The notes: generated by a model not told the origin, from the letters alone. Positions 34,839-44,110 are shown, numbered from the stretch's first letter. The stretch is DNA of 61,990 bases from an uncultured bacterium (GCA_902802945.1 CADCOC010000026.1:1-61990); one strand, 5' to 3'. Translations and numbers: made by a program.

Positions 34839-35699
34839 ATGAATCGAATGGAGGAGTTTCGAGAGCAGATGGCTGCGAGGATGGCCGCACTTCGCACAGG
34901 CTGCGCAGGTGGCCAGGGTGCTTCCGGAGGCGCGACCGCAGAGCGGATGAATGCGGGCGGACTGGCTGTAGCCTACCTGACGCCAACTCTCGAGGAGTTT
35001 ACCCAGTGGTTGGATGCCGTGCGCAGTTCGCCGCACGTGAGGATGAACGAAAGCTACAGGGCGGCTGCGGACAAGGTGCGGTTCAGCTACCTGTACGACG
35101 ATGACCAGATCAATGCTTTTGCCGCACGTGCCGAACAGGGAGATGGCTTCCACATAGCCTTCTACGGCGGTGCGGTACGCTTCTCGCGCCTTGCTTCGCT
35201 TGCCGTGGCAGTGGATATGTGCGGGCGACCTGGCACGGCGGCTCGGTTCGCCAAGTCTATTGACACTGGAGGCCGCATGTCGCGCGCTGCGTCGCTGGCG
35301 CTAATGTCGGAGTGCGGGCTTGAAGAAACTTTTGCGCTTACCGGCGTGCGCACGAAGGCGCAGGCGGTCTCCGCCGGCATGATCATCGGCATCCTTGCTC
35401 ACGAGATGGGGCACGTGTGCCTGGGCCATGTCATGGGGCCAAGTTACTACGATTCGAACCATGAAATCGCCCGCAACCACGAGCGCGAGGCTGATTCCTT
35501 TGCTTCCTCGATCACTGCTGCGACGCCATTCGGTGAATACGTGTACGAGGGAATGCTGTTCTGGCACTATGTGCTGGCGCAGCAACAGGGGGTGGAGGCC
35601 GTTGAATCAACCCATCCGCTTGAGCGTGAGCGCCTGGAGAACCTTATTCGCGCCAATTCGTCCAAAGCTTCCGCTCTTGGCATTGCCATGCCTAGATGA
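34839..35699 (+). CDS. HExxH metalloprotease (M48-like), copy 2
   Basis: The 286-residue paralogue of the preceding gene has no membrane helix, so it is likely cytosolic or peripheral. The zinc site is LAHEMGHVCLGH (His188-Glu189, His192), with the third-ligand block NHEREADSFASS and the shared ATPFGEYVYEGMLFWHY. The two copies sit 24 bases apart and appear to be a tandem duplication that diverged in location, one anchored and one soluble. GGGAGG precedes the ATG. It is the last gene of the cluster, with a new promoter just downstream. Confidence 0.75.
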   Translation: MNRMEEFREQMAARMAALRTGCAGGQGASGGATAERMNAGGLAVAYLTPTLEEFTQWLDAVRSSPHVRMNESYRAAADKVRFSYLYDDDQINAFAARAEQGDGFHIAFYGGAVRFSRLASLAVAVDMCGRPGTAARFAKSIDTGGRMSRAASLALMSECGLEETFALTGVRTKAQAVSAGMIIGILAHEMGHVCLGHVMGPSYYDSNHEIARNHEREADSFASSITAATPFGEYVYEGMLFWHYVLAQQQGVEAVESTHPLERERLENLIRANSSKASALGIAMPR

Positions 35700-35743
35700 C
35701 CTGTCTTTGCGCCTGCCGAGATTTTCGGCTTGCGGGAGGAGGG

Positions 35744-35759
35744 GGAATTATGGTATTAT
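35744..35759 (+). promoter_or_regulatory. Promoter (GGAATTATGGTATTAT) of the CotH/LTD gene
   Basis: TATTAT at 35754-35759, 57 bases before the ATG at 35817. Its upstream GGAATTATGG is identical to that before the recN -10 (58345-58354). Confidence 0.55.
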
Positions 35760-35816
35760 GCTACCAATTCAACTGGACAAGGATTAGCCTTCAACGGTTT
35801 GAACGAGGATAAAGCC

Positions 35817-36047
35817 ATGGAAAAAGTTATTTGCAGCATCCGTAGAGGATTGGTGGCGGCTTTTGTGGTCGCGGCGAGCGCGTCACTTCCGCTGTTTGCC
35901 GATACCTGGTTTGACGCGGGGATCCCGTCGTATACGTCGTGGCCCGACGACGACAGCGCATACGAGGTGCCGGGCGTGGGCGTGTGGACGAACACGGCCA
36001 GCGCGGAACTTGGAAGTTCTGCGGGGCAGACATGGTTGTCCGTTTAA
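35817..36047 (+). CDS. N-terminal fragment of the giant CotH/LTD surface protein
   Basis: These 76 codons encode a signal peptide (MEKVICSIRRGLVAAFVVAA, cleavage near LFA-D) and the beginning of a secreted domain (TWFDAGIPSYTSWPDDDSAY). They end in TAA at 36045-36047. The same frame continues without another stop from 36048 to 41981, so this is the true 5' end of the following gene cut by a single nonsense codon. AACGAGGATAAAGCC upstream gives a weak ribosome binding site. Confidence 0.75.
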   Translation: MEKVICSIRRGLVAAFVVAASASLPLFADTWFDAGIPSYTSWPDDDSAYEVPGVGVWTNTASAELGSSAGQTWLSV

Positions 36048-36089
36048 GGCACGTCCCCGCTCATCGCGGACCAGACGATCAAGGGTTCC

Positions 36090-39000
36090 GTGACCGTCGT
36101 CGAGAAGGGCGAGGGCTCCATTTACATGGGCATCATGAAGGATCCGGACGGCGCGACCAATATTTGGCGCGAGCTGTCCGGCGCGACGCCTGACCTCGCC
36201 AACTCGGTTGAGTTGAGGGTGTCCCTGCGCAACTACAACGGCGAGCGGCAGGTGAGGTACGCGGTCGGCAACACGGTTCTCACCTCGTCGTACGGCGAAT
36301 GGGCGCCCACGGCCTACACTGGCTCCTCCGACGACGTGACGTCCGCCGGCATGGTGGGCAACGGCGACCTCTTCAACCTCGCGGCGGAGACAGTCGTCGT
36401 CCGGGTCAAGTCCCCGCTCACGATTCCCGACATAGACGGCATGAGCGTCGTCTCTGTCAAGGTGGACGGCGTGGAGGTGTCGCCCGAAGCAAATGGCACG
36501 TACCTCGTTCCCGAAGGCGCATACGTGGCCGTCACGTTCGCGCCGGACGCGGGTAAGTACCTTGACTTCCGCACGATGGTGTTCCAGATGGGCGACAGCG
36601 CGATGACGCTGCCCGTGGCGGGCAGGCCGTCTGTCGTCCCGCCCTCCAGCTTCCTCTTCATCAACGAGGTCATGGCCTCGAACGGCGAGACGGCCGCGAC
36701 GGTGAACGGCGGCGCGGAGCTCGACTGGGTCGAGCTGCGCAACGACAACGACGACGACATCGACGTGACGGGCTGGTACATGTACGACGACGCCACGAAG
36801 CCGAACAAGTGGGTACAGATCGAGGGCTCGTGCGTCGTGCCCGGGCACGGCTACAAGCTCGTGTGGTGCGACAAGAGCTACACCAACTGGGCCGCGGGCG
36901 AGGCCCACGCCAAGTTCGGTGTCGGCAAGAGCGACAGCACGGTCGTCCTCGCCAGCTCCAACAGCGTGGACGCGATCGTCGCGACGCTGGCCCTGCCGCC
37001 GCAGATGAAGGACGTCTCGTACGGACGCGGCAACCGCGAGAAGACGATCCTCGGCAAGCTTGACGCCGCGCAGTGGCGCGTCGGCAACGGCGAATGGCAG
37101 GCGGCGTCCGGCCCGGTCGGCATGCCGGGTGCGGCCACGGGCGGCTTCACTGTCAAGTCCTACCAGCTGAACAAGGACGCCTGCGCGAACATCCCCGCCG
37201 TCGAGGGCGCGCTCGCGAGCGGAAGGTACAGCCCGAAGACGACGCTCGCCGGCGTGCAGACGGTCGCCTACAAGAATGCGTCCGGCACTGTTTCGTCCGA
37301 GTTCAGCTCGAGCTACAGGTCCGTTTCCGAGGTCGGCATGGCCGACAACGGCACCTACTACGCGATTCTCGTCGAGGGCGTCGTCAACATCCCGCGCGCC
37401 GGCAGCTGGACGTTCAGCGTCGGCTCGGACGACGGCTTCTCGCTCGAGGCGTGGAACGAGAAGTACCACTTCCAGTCCGAGTACACGGGCGCGCGCGGCT
37501 ACGGACAGACCCCGGCCATCTTCCGCGTCCAGGAGCCGGGCGCATACAACGTGAGACTCCTCTACTTCCAGGCGACGGGCGGCGCGGCGCTCGACTTCTG
37601 CGTGAAGGAGGGCGAGTTCGAGGACTACGAGAACTTCACGCTCGACGGATTCAGTCTCGTCGGCACGGCCGCGAGCGGCGTCACCCACGCCGGCGCGTGG
37701 GCGGGACACGTCTCGACGGACGTCTCCGCCGCGATGCTCAACGTCACAAACGCGCTTGACTGGAAGGCGACGTTCACGCTCGACGCGGCGCCGGCGTCGG
37801 ACGACGCCTTCAGGCTGAAGGTGCGCTACGCCGACGGCTTCACGGCGAAGGTCAACGGCACGGTCGTGACGAACGCCCTGGTCGAAGAGGCGCGTGCGCT
37901 TGCAGACGCGCTGACGCCCGTCGTGATCCCCATCCCGTCGGGACTTCTCAATGTGGGCGACAACATCCTTGAGATCACCGCCGTCAACGACGCCGCGAGC
38001 GATCCGGACTTCCTGCTCTCGGCCGAGGTCTCGGTCACGAAGTCCGCCGAGGAGCTCGTGTTCTTCCGCGAGCCCACGCCGGGCGCGAAGAATACGTCGG
38101 CCGGCTACGGCCCCGCGTCCCCGAAGGTGTCGTTCAGCGTGCCGCACGGCTACAAGACGGCGGCGTTCGACCTGACGCTCTCCTGCGCGGACGATCCCAC
38201 GGCGGCGATCTACTACACGCTCGACGGCACGTCGCCCACCACGTCCTCCACGCCCTACACGGGTCCGATCCACATCGCGTCCACCACGTGCATCCGCGCG
38301 GCGGTTCCGCAGGAGGGGAGCGTGATCCAGCAGGACGCCGCGGCGACGTACCTCTTCCTCGACGACATCCTCCAGCAGACGAGCGGCGTCGTGCCGGCGG
38401 GCTTCCCCTCGACCACGATCAACAGCCAGGTCATGCGCTACGGCATGAACCAGAGCGTCGTGAACGGCGCAGACCGCGACCGGTTGCTCCGCGGCTTCAC
38501 GAACTCCGTCTCCACTATCTCGCTCGTCATCGATCCGCACAACCTCTTCGACCCCGTCGAGGGCATCTACGTGAACGCAAAGGCGTGCGACGGGCGCGAA
38601 TGGGAGCGCACCACGATGGTGGAGCAGATCGACCCGACGAACGATGCCAACGGCTTCTCCACGGCGGGCGGCATCCGCATCCGCGGCGCGTTCAGCCGCA
38701 ACCCGCAGTACCCGAAGCACTCGCTCCGTCTCTTCTTCCGCAACGACTACGGCGACGGGCCGCTTGAGTTCCCGCTCTTCGGCGACGAGGGCGCAAGCAA
38801 GTTCAAGAAGGTCGACCTGCGCACGTCGCAGAACTACGCCTGGGCGAACGGAACCGACAGCACCTACAAGAAGGACACGTTCATCCACGAGGTGTTCGCG
38901 CGCGACACGCAGCGCGACATGGGCGAGCTCTACACGCGGAGCCGCTACTACAACCTCTTCATCAACGGACACTACTGGGGTCTCTACCAGACGCAGGAGC

Positions 39001-41981
39001 GTGGCGACGAGGACTACGCCGAGACGTACAACGGCGGCGACGCCGACCTCTATGACGTCATCAAGACCTCGCAGCCCGGATACGTGACCGGCGCCTCCGA
39101 GGGCACGATCGACGCCTGGGAGGCGCTCTGGAACATGGCGGTGAACGAGGGCTTCTCCGGCGCGTACTCGAACAACTACCGCAAGGCGATGGGACAGAAC
39201 CCGGACGGCTCGCGCAATCCCGAGTACCCGGTGTACCTCAACCCGACCAACCTGATGGACTACGTCATCAACTTCCACTACATGGTTGACTACGATTCGC
39301 CCGCCGCCTCGAGCAAGGCGAACAACCTCTACGCCGTGCGCGACCGCGACGACAACGACGACGGACTCAAGTCGCAGGGCTTCTACTTCCTGCGCCACGA
39401 CGCGGAGCACACCATGGGCAAACACGCCAATTCCGAGGCCAAGGACGATCCGACGTTGTACGGTACCGAGGGGACCCACGCCAACTTCAAGAAGCTGGAT
39501 GCGTTCAACCCGGCGGAGCTCCACTACAAGCTCTGCGCCAACCCGGAATACAAGATGGCGTTCGCGGACAGGTTCTACAAGCACTGCCTCGCGCATGGCG
39601 GCGCGCTTACCGTCCCCGAGGCGACAAAGCGTTTCCAGAGCCGCATGGCGGAGATCGACGACGTGATCGTGTGCGAGTCCGCGCGCTGGGCGACGGCCGG
39701 GCAGACGCGCCAGACGTGGCTGAGCGCCTGCGGCGACTGCTTCACCTTCATCACGAACCGCATGCCGTACATGCTCTCGCAGTACCGCAACCGCGGCTGG
39801 TATCCGTCCATCGACGCGGGTGTCGTGCTCAACGGCGCAGGCGCGACGGTCGTTGACGGCATGGTCGTTGCGTCGACCGACAAGATCTACCTCTCCGGTG
39901 CCGGCACCGTTTACTATACGCTCGACGGCAGCGATCCGCGCGTCGAGGGAGGTGCAATCGCCGGGGGTGCAGTCCAGTATTCCGGCGCCTCACCCGCGCC
40001 AATCGACGTTGCGGTCATCGCGAAGGGCGACGTCTGGAAGTATTCCGACGCGGGCGCAAAGCCGGCGGATAACTGGACCGCTCCCGACTACGACGATTCG
40101 TCGTGGAGCTCCGGCGCAAGCCGCCTTGGCTTCGCGAACTCGGGCACGTTCGGAACGACGCTGAACCGCTATGTCGGCGGCGGCTCGTCCGGAACGCAGG
40201 TGACGACCTACTACTTCCGCAAGACGTTCACGATGCCCGCCGGCGCAGAGTTGATGACCGAGTTGAAGGCGGCGCTTGACTGCGACGACGGCTACGTCGC
40301 CTACATCAACGGAGTCGAGGTCAAGCGCGACCAGGTCGCCTCGACGGAGTACAGCGCGTTCTCCACGGCGACGAACATGGGCGAGAAGAACGACACGTTC
40401 ACGTTCCCCGCCGGCACGCTCGTCGAGGGCGAAAACGTCATCGCCGTCGAGGTTCACCAGTGCAACGCGAGTTCGACCGACGCCTGGTGGGACCTCGCGC
40501 TTTCGTACGCGCAGGCCGTGGAAGTGGAGGGCGGAATCGCCGTGCCTCCTACGGGACTCACGCTCACGATGCGCGTCCTCTCGCAGTCCGGCGAGTGGAG
40601 CGCGCTTTCGACGGTCGATGTCAGGGGCGAACAGCCGGAGGTCGAGTCCGACCAGGTGCAGGGCGTGCGCGTCGCGGCGGTCTATTCCAACACGCTTGAC
40701 GACGGCGGCGACGGCTCCGAGTTCATAATCTTCACCAACCTCCTTGACCGTGCCGTTTCGCTGGAGGGGCTTCGTTTCACATGCGCCAAGACCGGTTCCG
40801 ACCCGAAGGTCGACGTCACGCTCGGCGCCGACAAGGGGATTCCCGCGAACGGGACGCTCATGCTCACAAGGGCAAACGACTGGCCGACGATGAAGATCAC
40901 GAACGGCGCGGTTGACATGCTCGTCTACGATTCCGACGGCACGACCGTCCAGACGCTCCACTTCGAGGCGGCCTGGTGGAACAATGCCTGCAAGGGCACG
41001 GGCGCATACTTCATCGCGCTCGAGTTCGGCGACACGGTGACGACAGATTCGCAGTGGACGTATCCGACGGACCAATTCCTCGGCGTGCGTGTCGCGGCGG
41101 TCTATTCCAGCACGGCGGACGGCGACGGTGACGGAAGCGAGTTCATCGTCCTCACCAACCTGCTGAACCGCACCGTTTCGCTGGAGGGCCTGCGCTTCAC
41201 CTGCGCGAAGACAGGCGCAGAACCGAAGGTCAACGTCACGCTCGGCGCGGGGCTCGAAATCGTCTCGAACGGAGTCGTCACGCTGACGAAGGACGGCTAC
41301 TGGGCTTCTGGTAAGATCACGAACGGCGCTGTCGACATGCTGGTTTACGACTCTGACGGCAAGACGGTCCAGACGCTCCACTTCGAGGCGTCGTGGTGGC
41401 CCGTCGGCTACGATTCGAAGAACAAGCCCATTGGCGCGTGCGACGGCTCGGGTGCGCACTTCATCGCGCTCGACTTCGGCGAGACGGTGACGACGGAGGC
41501 GCAGTGGAAGCCGTCGTTCATGCCGCCCGCCTCGACATCGGCCGGCTATGAAGCGGTCAAGGCGGCGACGGCTGCCGACGACCGCATCCGCCTCTGGCTC
41601 GACGGTCTTGCGACAACGGCGCAGGGCATGGAGTCCATCACGAACTTCGCCGGGTCGGCGGAGGTCTTGTCGGCCTGCTACCTCGTGAACGTGCCGCCCG
41701 AGACGGATCCGGGAATTGGCCTTGAGATACCGTTCATCTCGTTCGACGCCGTCGGTAATGTCGTCATCGGCGGAAAACTGATGCTGCACGGCGCTGAATC
41801 CGGCGAGCGTGCGATTAACGGCGTGTTCAAGCTCTACCATGCCGCGACGCTGGAAGAGTTGAACGGCGCAGGCGACGGTCCAACCGTCAAGTCGCTTGGC
41901 AGCGCCTATCCGATTCCCGAAGCGGACCGGAAGGTCGAGAAATCCGGCACTAGCCGCTTCTACCAGCTTAAGATCGAGTGA
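36090..41981 (+). CDS. Giant CotH / lamin-tail / PA14-like surface protein (body, separated from its signal peptide by TAA)
   Basis: The 1963-codon frame is continuous with the signal-peptide fragment upstream (open from 36048; GTG at 36090 is just the first possible start). Domains in order: a beta domain; a lamin-tail domain (FLFINEVMASNGETAATVNG onward); a PA14-like region (GSWTFSVGSDDGFSLEAW); a chitobiase-type beta domain (IYYTLDGTSPTTSSTPY); a CotH kinase-like domain (RLLRGFTNSVSTISLVIDPH through GIRIRGAFSRNPQYPKHSL); a second chitobiase-type domain (VYYTLDGSDPR); a galactose-binding-like domain; and two tandem lamin-tail-like repeats. Such multi-domain secreted proteins are common in PVC bacteria. 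Without readthrough it lacks an export signal. Confidence 0.8.
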   Translation: MTVVEKGEGSIYMGIMKDPDGATNIWRELSGATPDLANSVELRVSLRNYNGERQVRYAVGNTVLTSSYGEWAPTAYTGSSDDVTSAGMVGNGDLFNLAAETVVVRVKSPLTIPDIDGMSVVSVKVDGVEVSPEANGTYLVPEGAYVAVTFAPDAGKYLDFRTMVFQMGDSAMTLPVAGRPSVVPPSSFLFINEVMASNGETAATVNGGAELDWVELRNDNDDDIDVTGWYMYDDATKPNKWVQIEGSCVVPGHGYKLVWCDKSYTNWAAGEAHAKFGVGKSDSTVVLASSNSVDAIVATLALPPQMKDVSYGRGNREKTILGKLDAAQWRVGNGEWQAASGPVGMPGAATGGFTVKSYQLNKDACANIPAVEGALASGRYSPKTTLAGVQTVAYKNASGTVSSEFSSSYRSVSEVGMADNGTYYAILVEGVVNIPRAGSWTFSVGSDDGFSLEAWNEKYHFQSEYTGARGYGQTPAIFRVQEPGAYNVRLLYFQATGGAALDFCVKEGEFEDYENFTLDGFSLVGTAASGVTHAGAWAGHVSTDVSAAMLNVTNALDWKATFTLDAAPASDDAFRLKVRYADGFTAKVNGTVVTNALVEEARALADALTPVVIPIPSGLLNVGDNILEITAVNDAASDPDFLLSAEVSVTKSAEELVFFREPTPGAKNTSAGYGPASPKVSFSVPHGYKTAAFDLTLSCADDPTAAIYYTLDGTSPTTSSTPYTGPIHIASTTCIRAAVPQEGSVIQQDAAATYLFLDDILQQTSGVVPAGFPSTTINSQVMRYGMNQSVVNGADRDRLLRGFTNSVSTISLVIDPHNLFDPVEGIYVNAKACDGREWERTTMVEQIDPTNDANGFSTAGGIRIRGAFSRNPQYPKHSLRLFFRNDYGDGPLEFPLFGDEGASKFKKVDLRTSQNYAWANGTDSTYKKDTFIHEVFARDTQRDMGELYTRSRYYNLFINGHYWGLYQTQERGDEDYAETYNGGDADLYDVIKTSQPGYVTGASEGTIDAWEALWNMAVNEGFSGAYSNNYRKAMGQNPDGSRNPEYPVYLNPTNLMDYVINFHYMVDYDSPAASSKANNLYAVRDRDDNDDGLKSQGFYFLRHDAEHTMGKHANSEAKDDPTLYGTEGTHANFKKLDAFNPAELHYKLCANPEYKMAFADRFYKHCLAHGGALTVPEATKRFQSRMAEIDDVIVCESARWATAGQTRQTWLSACGDCFTFITNRMPYMLSQYRNRGWYPSIDAGVVLNGAGATVVDGMVVASTDKIYLSGAGTVYYTLDGSDPRVEGGAIAGGAVQYSGASPAPIDVAVIAKGDVWKYSDAGAKPADNWTAPDYDDSSWSSGASRLGFANSGTFGTTLNRYVGGGSSGTQVTTYYFRKTFTMPAGAELMTELKAALDCDDGYVAYINGVEVKRDQVASTEYSAFSTATNMGEKNDTFTFPAGTLVEGENVIAVEVHQCNASSTDAWWDLALSYAQAVEVEGGIAVPPTGLTLTMRVLSQSGEWSALSTVDVRGEQPEVESDQVQGVRVAAVYSNTLDDGGDGSEFIIFTNLLDRAVSLEGLRFTCAKTGSDPKVDVTLGADKGIPANGTLMLTRANDWPTMKITNGAVDMLVYDSDGTTVQTLHFEAAWWNNACKGTGAYFIALEFGDTVTTDSQWTYPTDQFLGVRVAAVYSSTADGDGDGSEFIVLTNLLNRTVSLEGLRFTCAKTGAEPKVNVTLGAGLEIVSNGVVTLTKDGYWASGKITNGAVDMLVYDSDGKTVQTLHFEASWWPVGYDSKNKPIGACDGSGAHFIALDFGETVTTEAQWKPSFMPPASTSAGYEAVKAATAADDRIRLWLDGLATTAQGMESITNFAGSAEVLSACYLVNVPPETDPGIGLEIPFISFDAVGNVVIGGKLMLHGAESGERAINGVFKLYHAATLEELNGAGDGPTVKSLGSAYPIPEADRKVEKSGTSRFYQLKIE
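40661..41520 (+). repeat. 420-bp tandem duplication of a lamin-tail-like domain
   Basis: GTCGCGGCGGTCTATTCCA occurs at 40671 and again exactly 420 bases later at 41091. The two 140-residue copies (GVRVAAVYS, GLRFTCAKTG, ITNGAVDMLVYDSDG) are highly alike in protein and DNA; the second carries a short insert near its end. Confidence 0.85.
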
Positions 41982-42117
41982 TGGATAGTCTAACGACGGT
42001 TTCGCAGTGGATGCACAAGGCATCCGTGTCAATCGACTGACCGGACGGTTGAAATGTTTGTGATGCTGTAATATATGTACTCCGGTGACGTTTTAAGTTA
42101 CAGGAGTACAGAAAATC

Positions 42118-43350
42118 ATGAACATCAAAATCAAAGTGACTAAAAGCCTGCTGTTGACAGCCGTTGGACTAATTGTTGCCGCAGGATGCAGTCCCACCCA
42201 AGACGGCACTAAATCAGATGCTGCGGTTAAAGCCGCAGTTGACATACCTGCACTGAAGGCTGCCGCGCTGTCAAACATCGCGAACAGTCCATGTGTTGCA
42301 CGTGTCGGGAACGGATGCGTTGCCGAAACGACCATAGATCCGACAATGCAGCGTGTCGTGTTGGAGACGCTCAGCCGCACTGCGGACACAAACGATACTG
42401 GAGTTGGTTGGGCAATTCTCATGTCTGTAAAGGACGGTGCGATATTGGCGCTTGCCGACTGCGGCGATGTCAATGCGCCACGTCCGTTTGCACTGGCAAG
42501 ACGGTTCATGCCGGGACACTTGTTGTCCACGCTGACGGTAGCCGCAGCCCTTGACGCGGGCATTGTGAAACAGGGCACCGAATTGTCCTCAGACCCCTTG
42601 GAGCCCGTCTTTCGAGAATACAACCTGCCTAGCGATGTAGGTCATGCAGGGGAATCAAAGTTGACGGTCTCGAACGCGCTCGCCTGCTCGGCTAATGTGG
42701 CGCTGGCAAAGCTGGGAATCCTTGTCGGGCGCGAAAAAGAATATGATGTCCTGAACAGGTTTGGCATCGGTGCAAGATCCGGGATGGACTTCCCCGGCGA
42801 GTCGGCGGGACGCCTGCTGCCTCCTGAGAACTGGAGCAAAGTGCACAGGGTCCGCATCCCGATAGGTCAGGGAGTGGAGTGTACGGCCATCCAGATCGCC
42901 CGCGCGTATGCGACTTTGGCAAATCATGGAATATCGGTTGAACCGTATGTCGTCAAGAGAATTGCCGATGCAGCCGGAGGGACGTTGTACGCGCATACGG
43001 CATCGACGAACAAAGTTCAGGTTGTTTCGCGAGGAGCGGCGGACGCCACATGCGCCATCCTTGAAGGTGCGGTCGGGGCGACAGGGCGGCGTGCGGCGGT
43101 CAAAGGCGTTCGTGTAGCGGGGAAAACGTCGTCAATGCAGCGGATGAAGCCAGATTCCCTTGAGTTTGAGACGGATAAATACATCGCAAGCTTTGCTGGC
43201 TTCTTCCCGGCAGGTGATCCCAAGTATGTACTTGTCGTGTGCTACGAGACAAAGCGGATAGAAGGTGCGCCATACATCCACCTGGGAGGAGGGCGTCCTG
43301 CCATGGCCTTTGCGGAAATCGCACGGCGATTTCAAACAGGTAAGAACTGA
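42118..43350 (+). CDS. Transpeptidase-like lipoprotein (PBP fold) with lost active-site motifs
   Basis: The 410-residue lipoprotein (signal to AAGC) resembles the transpeptidase domain of FtsI/PbpA proteins: TTIDPTMQRVVLE, MSVKDGAILALADCG, IGQGVECTAIQIARAYATLAN. The three active-site motifs are altered. Where SxxK is expected (PG-S-x-x-K) the sequence is PG-His134-Leu-Leu-Ser137; SxN is kept (Ser191-Ala-Asn193); KTG has become Lys336-Thr-Ser338. Without the nucleophilic serine it should not form an acyl-enzyme. It probably binds or regulates rather than crosslinks peptidoglycan. GGAGTACAG precedes the ATG. Confidence 0.82.
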   Translation: MNIKIKVTKSLLLTAVGLIVAAGCSPTQDGTKSDAAVKAAVDIPALKAAALSNIANSPCVARVGNGCVAETTIDPTMQRVVLETLSRTADTNDTGVGWAILMSVKDGAILALADCGDVNAPRPFALARRFMPGHLLSTLTVAAALDAGIVKQGTELSSDPLEPVFREYNLPSDVGHAGESKLTVSNALACSANVALAKLGILVGREKEYDVLNRFGIGARSGMDFPGESAGRLLPPENWSKVHRVRIPIGQGVECTAIQIARAYATLANHGISVEPYVVKRIADAAGGTLYAHTASTNKVQVVSRGAADATCAILEGAVGATGRRAAVKGVRVAGKTSSMQRMKPDSLEFETDKYIASFAGFFPAGDPKYVLVVCYETKRIEGAPYIHLGGGRPAMAFAEIARRFQTGKN

Positions 43351-43426
43351 GTAATCGCCACGGCAAATTCCGTCTCCGCTTAACAAACCGGCGATGGCAT
43401 CCATGTCGTGAGAAAGGATTTATGGA

Positions 43427-43912
43427 ATGAAAATTCAATGTCTGTCAAGAAAGTGGTTTGAGGCAATCAAGGGGACGGTGCTTGAGGAACAAGTGCTGGC
43501 CCACAACAAGGTCGTGTCCATTCAGTCGCGGATCGGATCGGATTCGGAGCCGCCGTTCTCGGAGGCTGGCTTGGGGTCGCCGAACCTGCTGTGCCTCATC
43601 TTCGATGACGTGACGGATTACTCCGACCTCTACGACGGCGAAAGGGTGGCGCGGTTCCGCCCCGTGATGGCGCAGAAGATCCTAAAGCATGTGGGACATG
43701 GCACATGGCCTGTGTTGGTCCACTGTACGGAGGGTGTTTCGCGCAGCGGCGCGATCGCCCGCGTCCTCGACCACTACTGGAACTTCGTCTGGGACAAGAA
43801 GCCGGATGACCACGAGTATTTCAAGCGCGTCAATCCGCAGATATCTCCCAATCCCGTTGTGGAGGAAATCTTCTCGGACTACATCGAGAACGGGTATTTG
43901 GACGAACCATGA
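43427..43912 (+). CDS. Cysteine-based dual-specificity phosphatase-like protein
   Basis: The 161-residue protein contains the PTP loop VHCTEGVSRSGA, with nucleophile Cys100 and phosphate-binding Arg106 in the HC-x5-R pattern. A candidate general-acid Asp lies in IFDDVTDYSD upstream. It likely dephosphorylates phosphotyrosine, phosphoserine/threonine or a phosphorylated metabolite. It stands alone with AGAAAGGA before the ATG. It is close to the NADAR remnant and ADP-ribosylglycohydrolase, which suggests an accessory region handling modified proteins or nucleotides. Confidence 0.8.
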   Translation: MKIQCLSRKWFEAIKGTVLEEQVLAHNKVVSIQSRIGSDSEPPFSEAGLGSPNLLCLIFDDVTDYSDLYDGERVARFRPVMAQKILKHVGHGTWPVLVHCTEGVSRSGAIARVLDHYWNFVWDKKPDDHEYFKRVNPQISPNPVVEEIFSDYIENGYLDEP

Positions 43913-43984
43913 TGGGTGATGTGGTCGGACAAGCAGCATCCGATTTGTGAAAAAGTGTAATGAACAAGAATAGGTGAAACAATA

Positions 43985-44110
43985 ATGATGATGTTTAGAG
44001 GAGCTTTTGATTTCTTGAGTAACTTCTATCCGGCAACAGGCACTATAACAATCAAGAAGGTACAAGATGTACGGAGCAATAATAGGAGACATCGTCGGGT
44101 CTCGTTTTGA
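43985..44110 (+). pseudogene. NADAR (YbiA-like) N-terminal remnant
   Basis: The short frame (41 codons, preceded by AGGTG) encodes MFRGAFDFLSNFYPATGTIT, the distinctive N-terminus of NADAR/YbiA-family proteins (FRGEFDFLSNFYP pattern). It then becomes unrelated sequence and stops at 44108-44110 inside the next gene. The remaining 120-odd residues and the catalytic part are missing, so this is a decayed fragment. NADAR domains act on ADP-ribose-linked guanine or riboflavin-pathway intermediates, and the intact neighbour is an ADP-ribosylglycohydrolase. Confidence 0.65.

Noticed and set aside
36040..36090. Programmed frameshift in the CotH gene
   Set aside because: Upstream and downstream parts are in the same frame, so a nonsense codon explains the break and no slippery site is needed.
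35883..39596. A 1237-codon open frame on the minus strand opposite the CotH/LTD gene
   Set aside because: It is antisense to a gene with clear domains, is composed of Arg/Val/His-rich low-complexity sequence, and arises from GC-biased third positions of the plus-strand gene.
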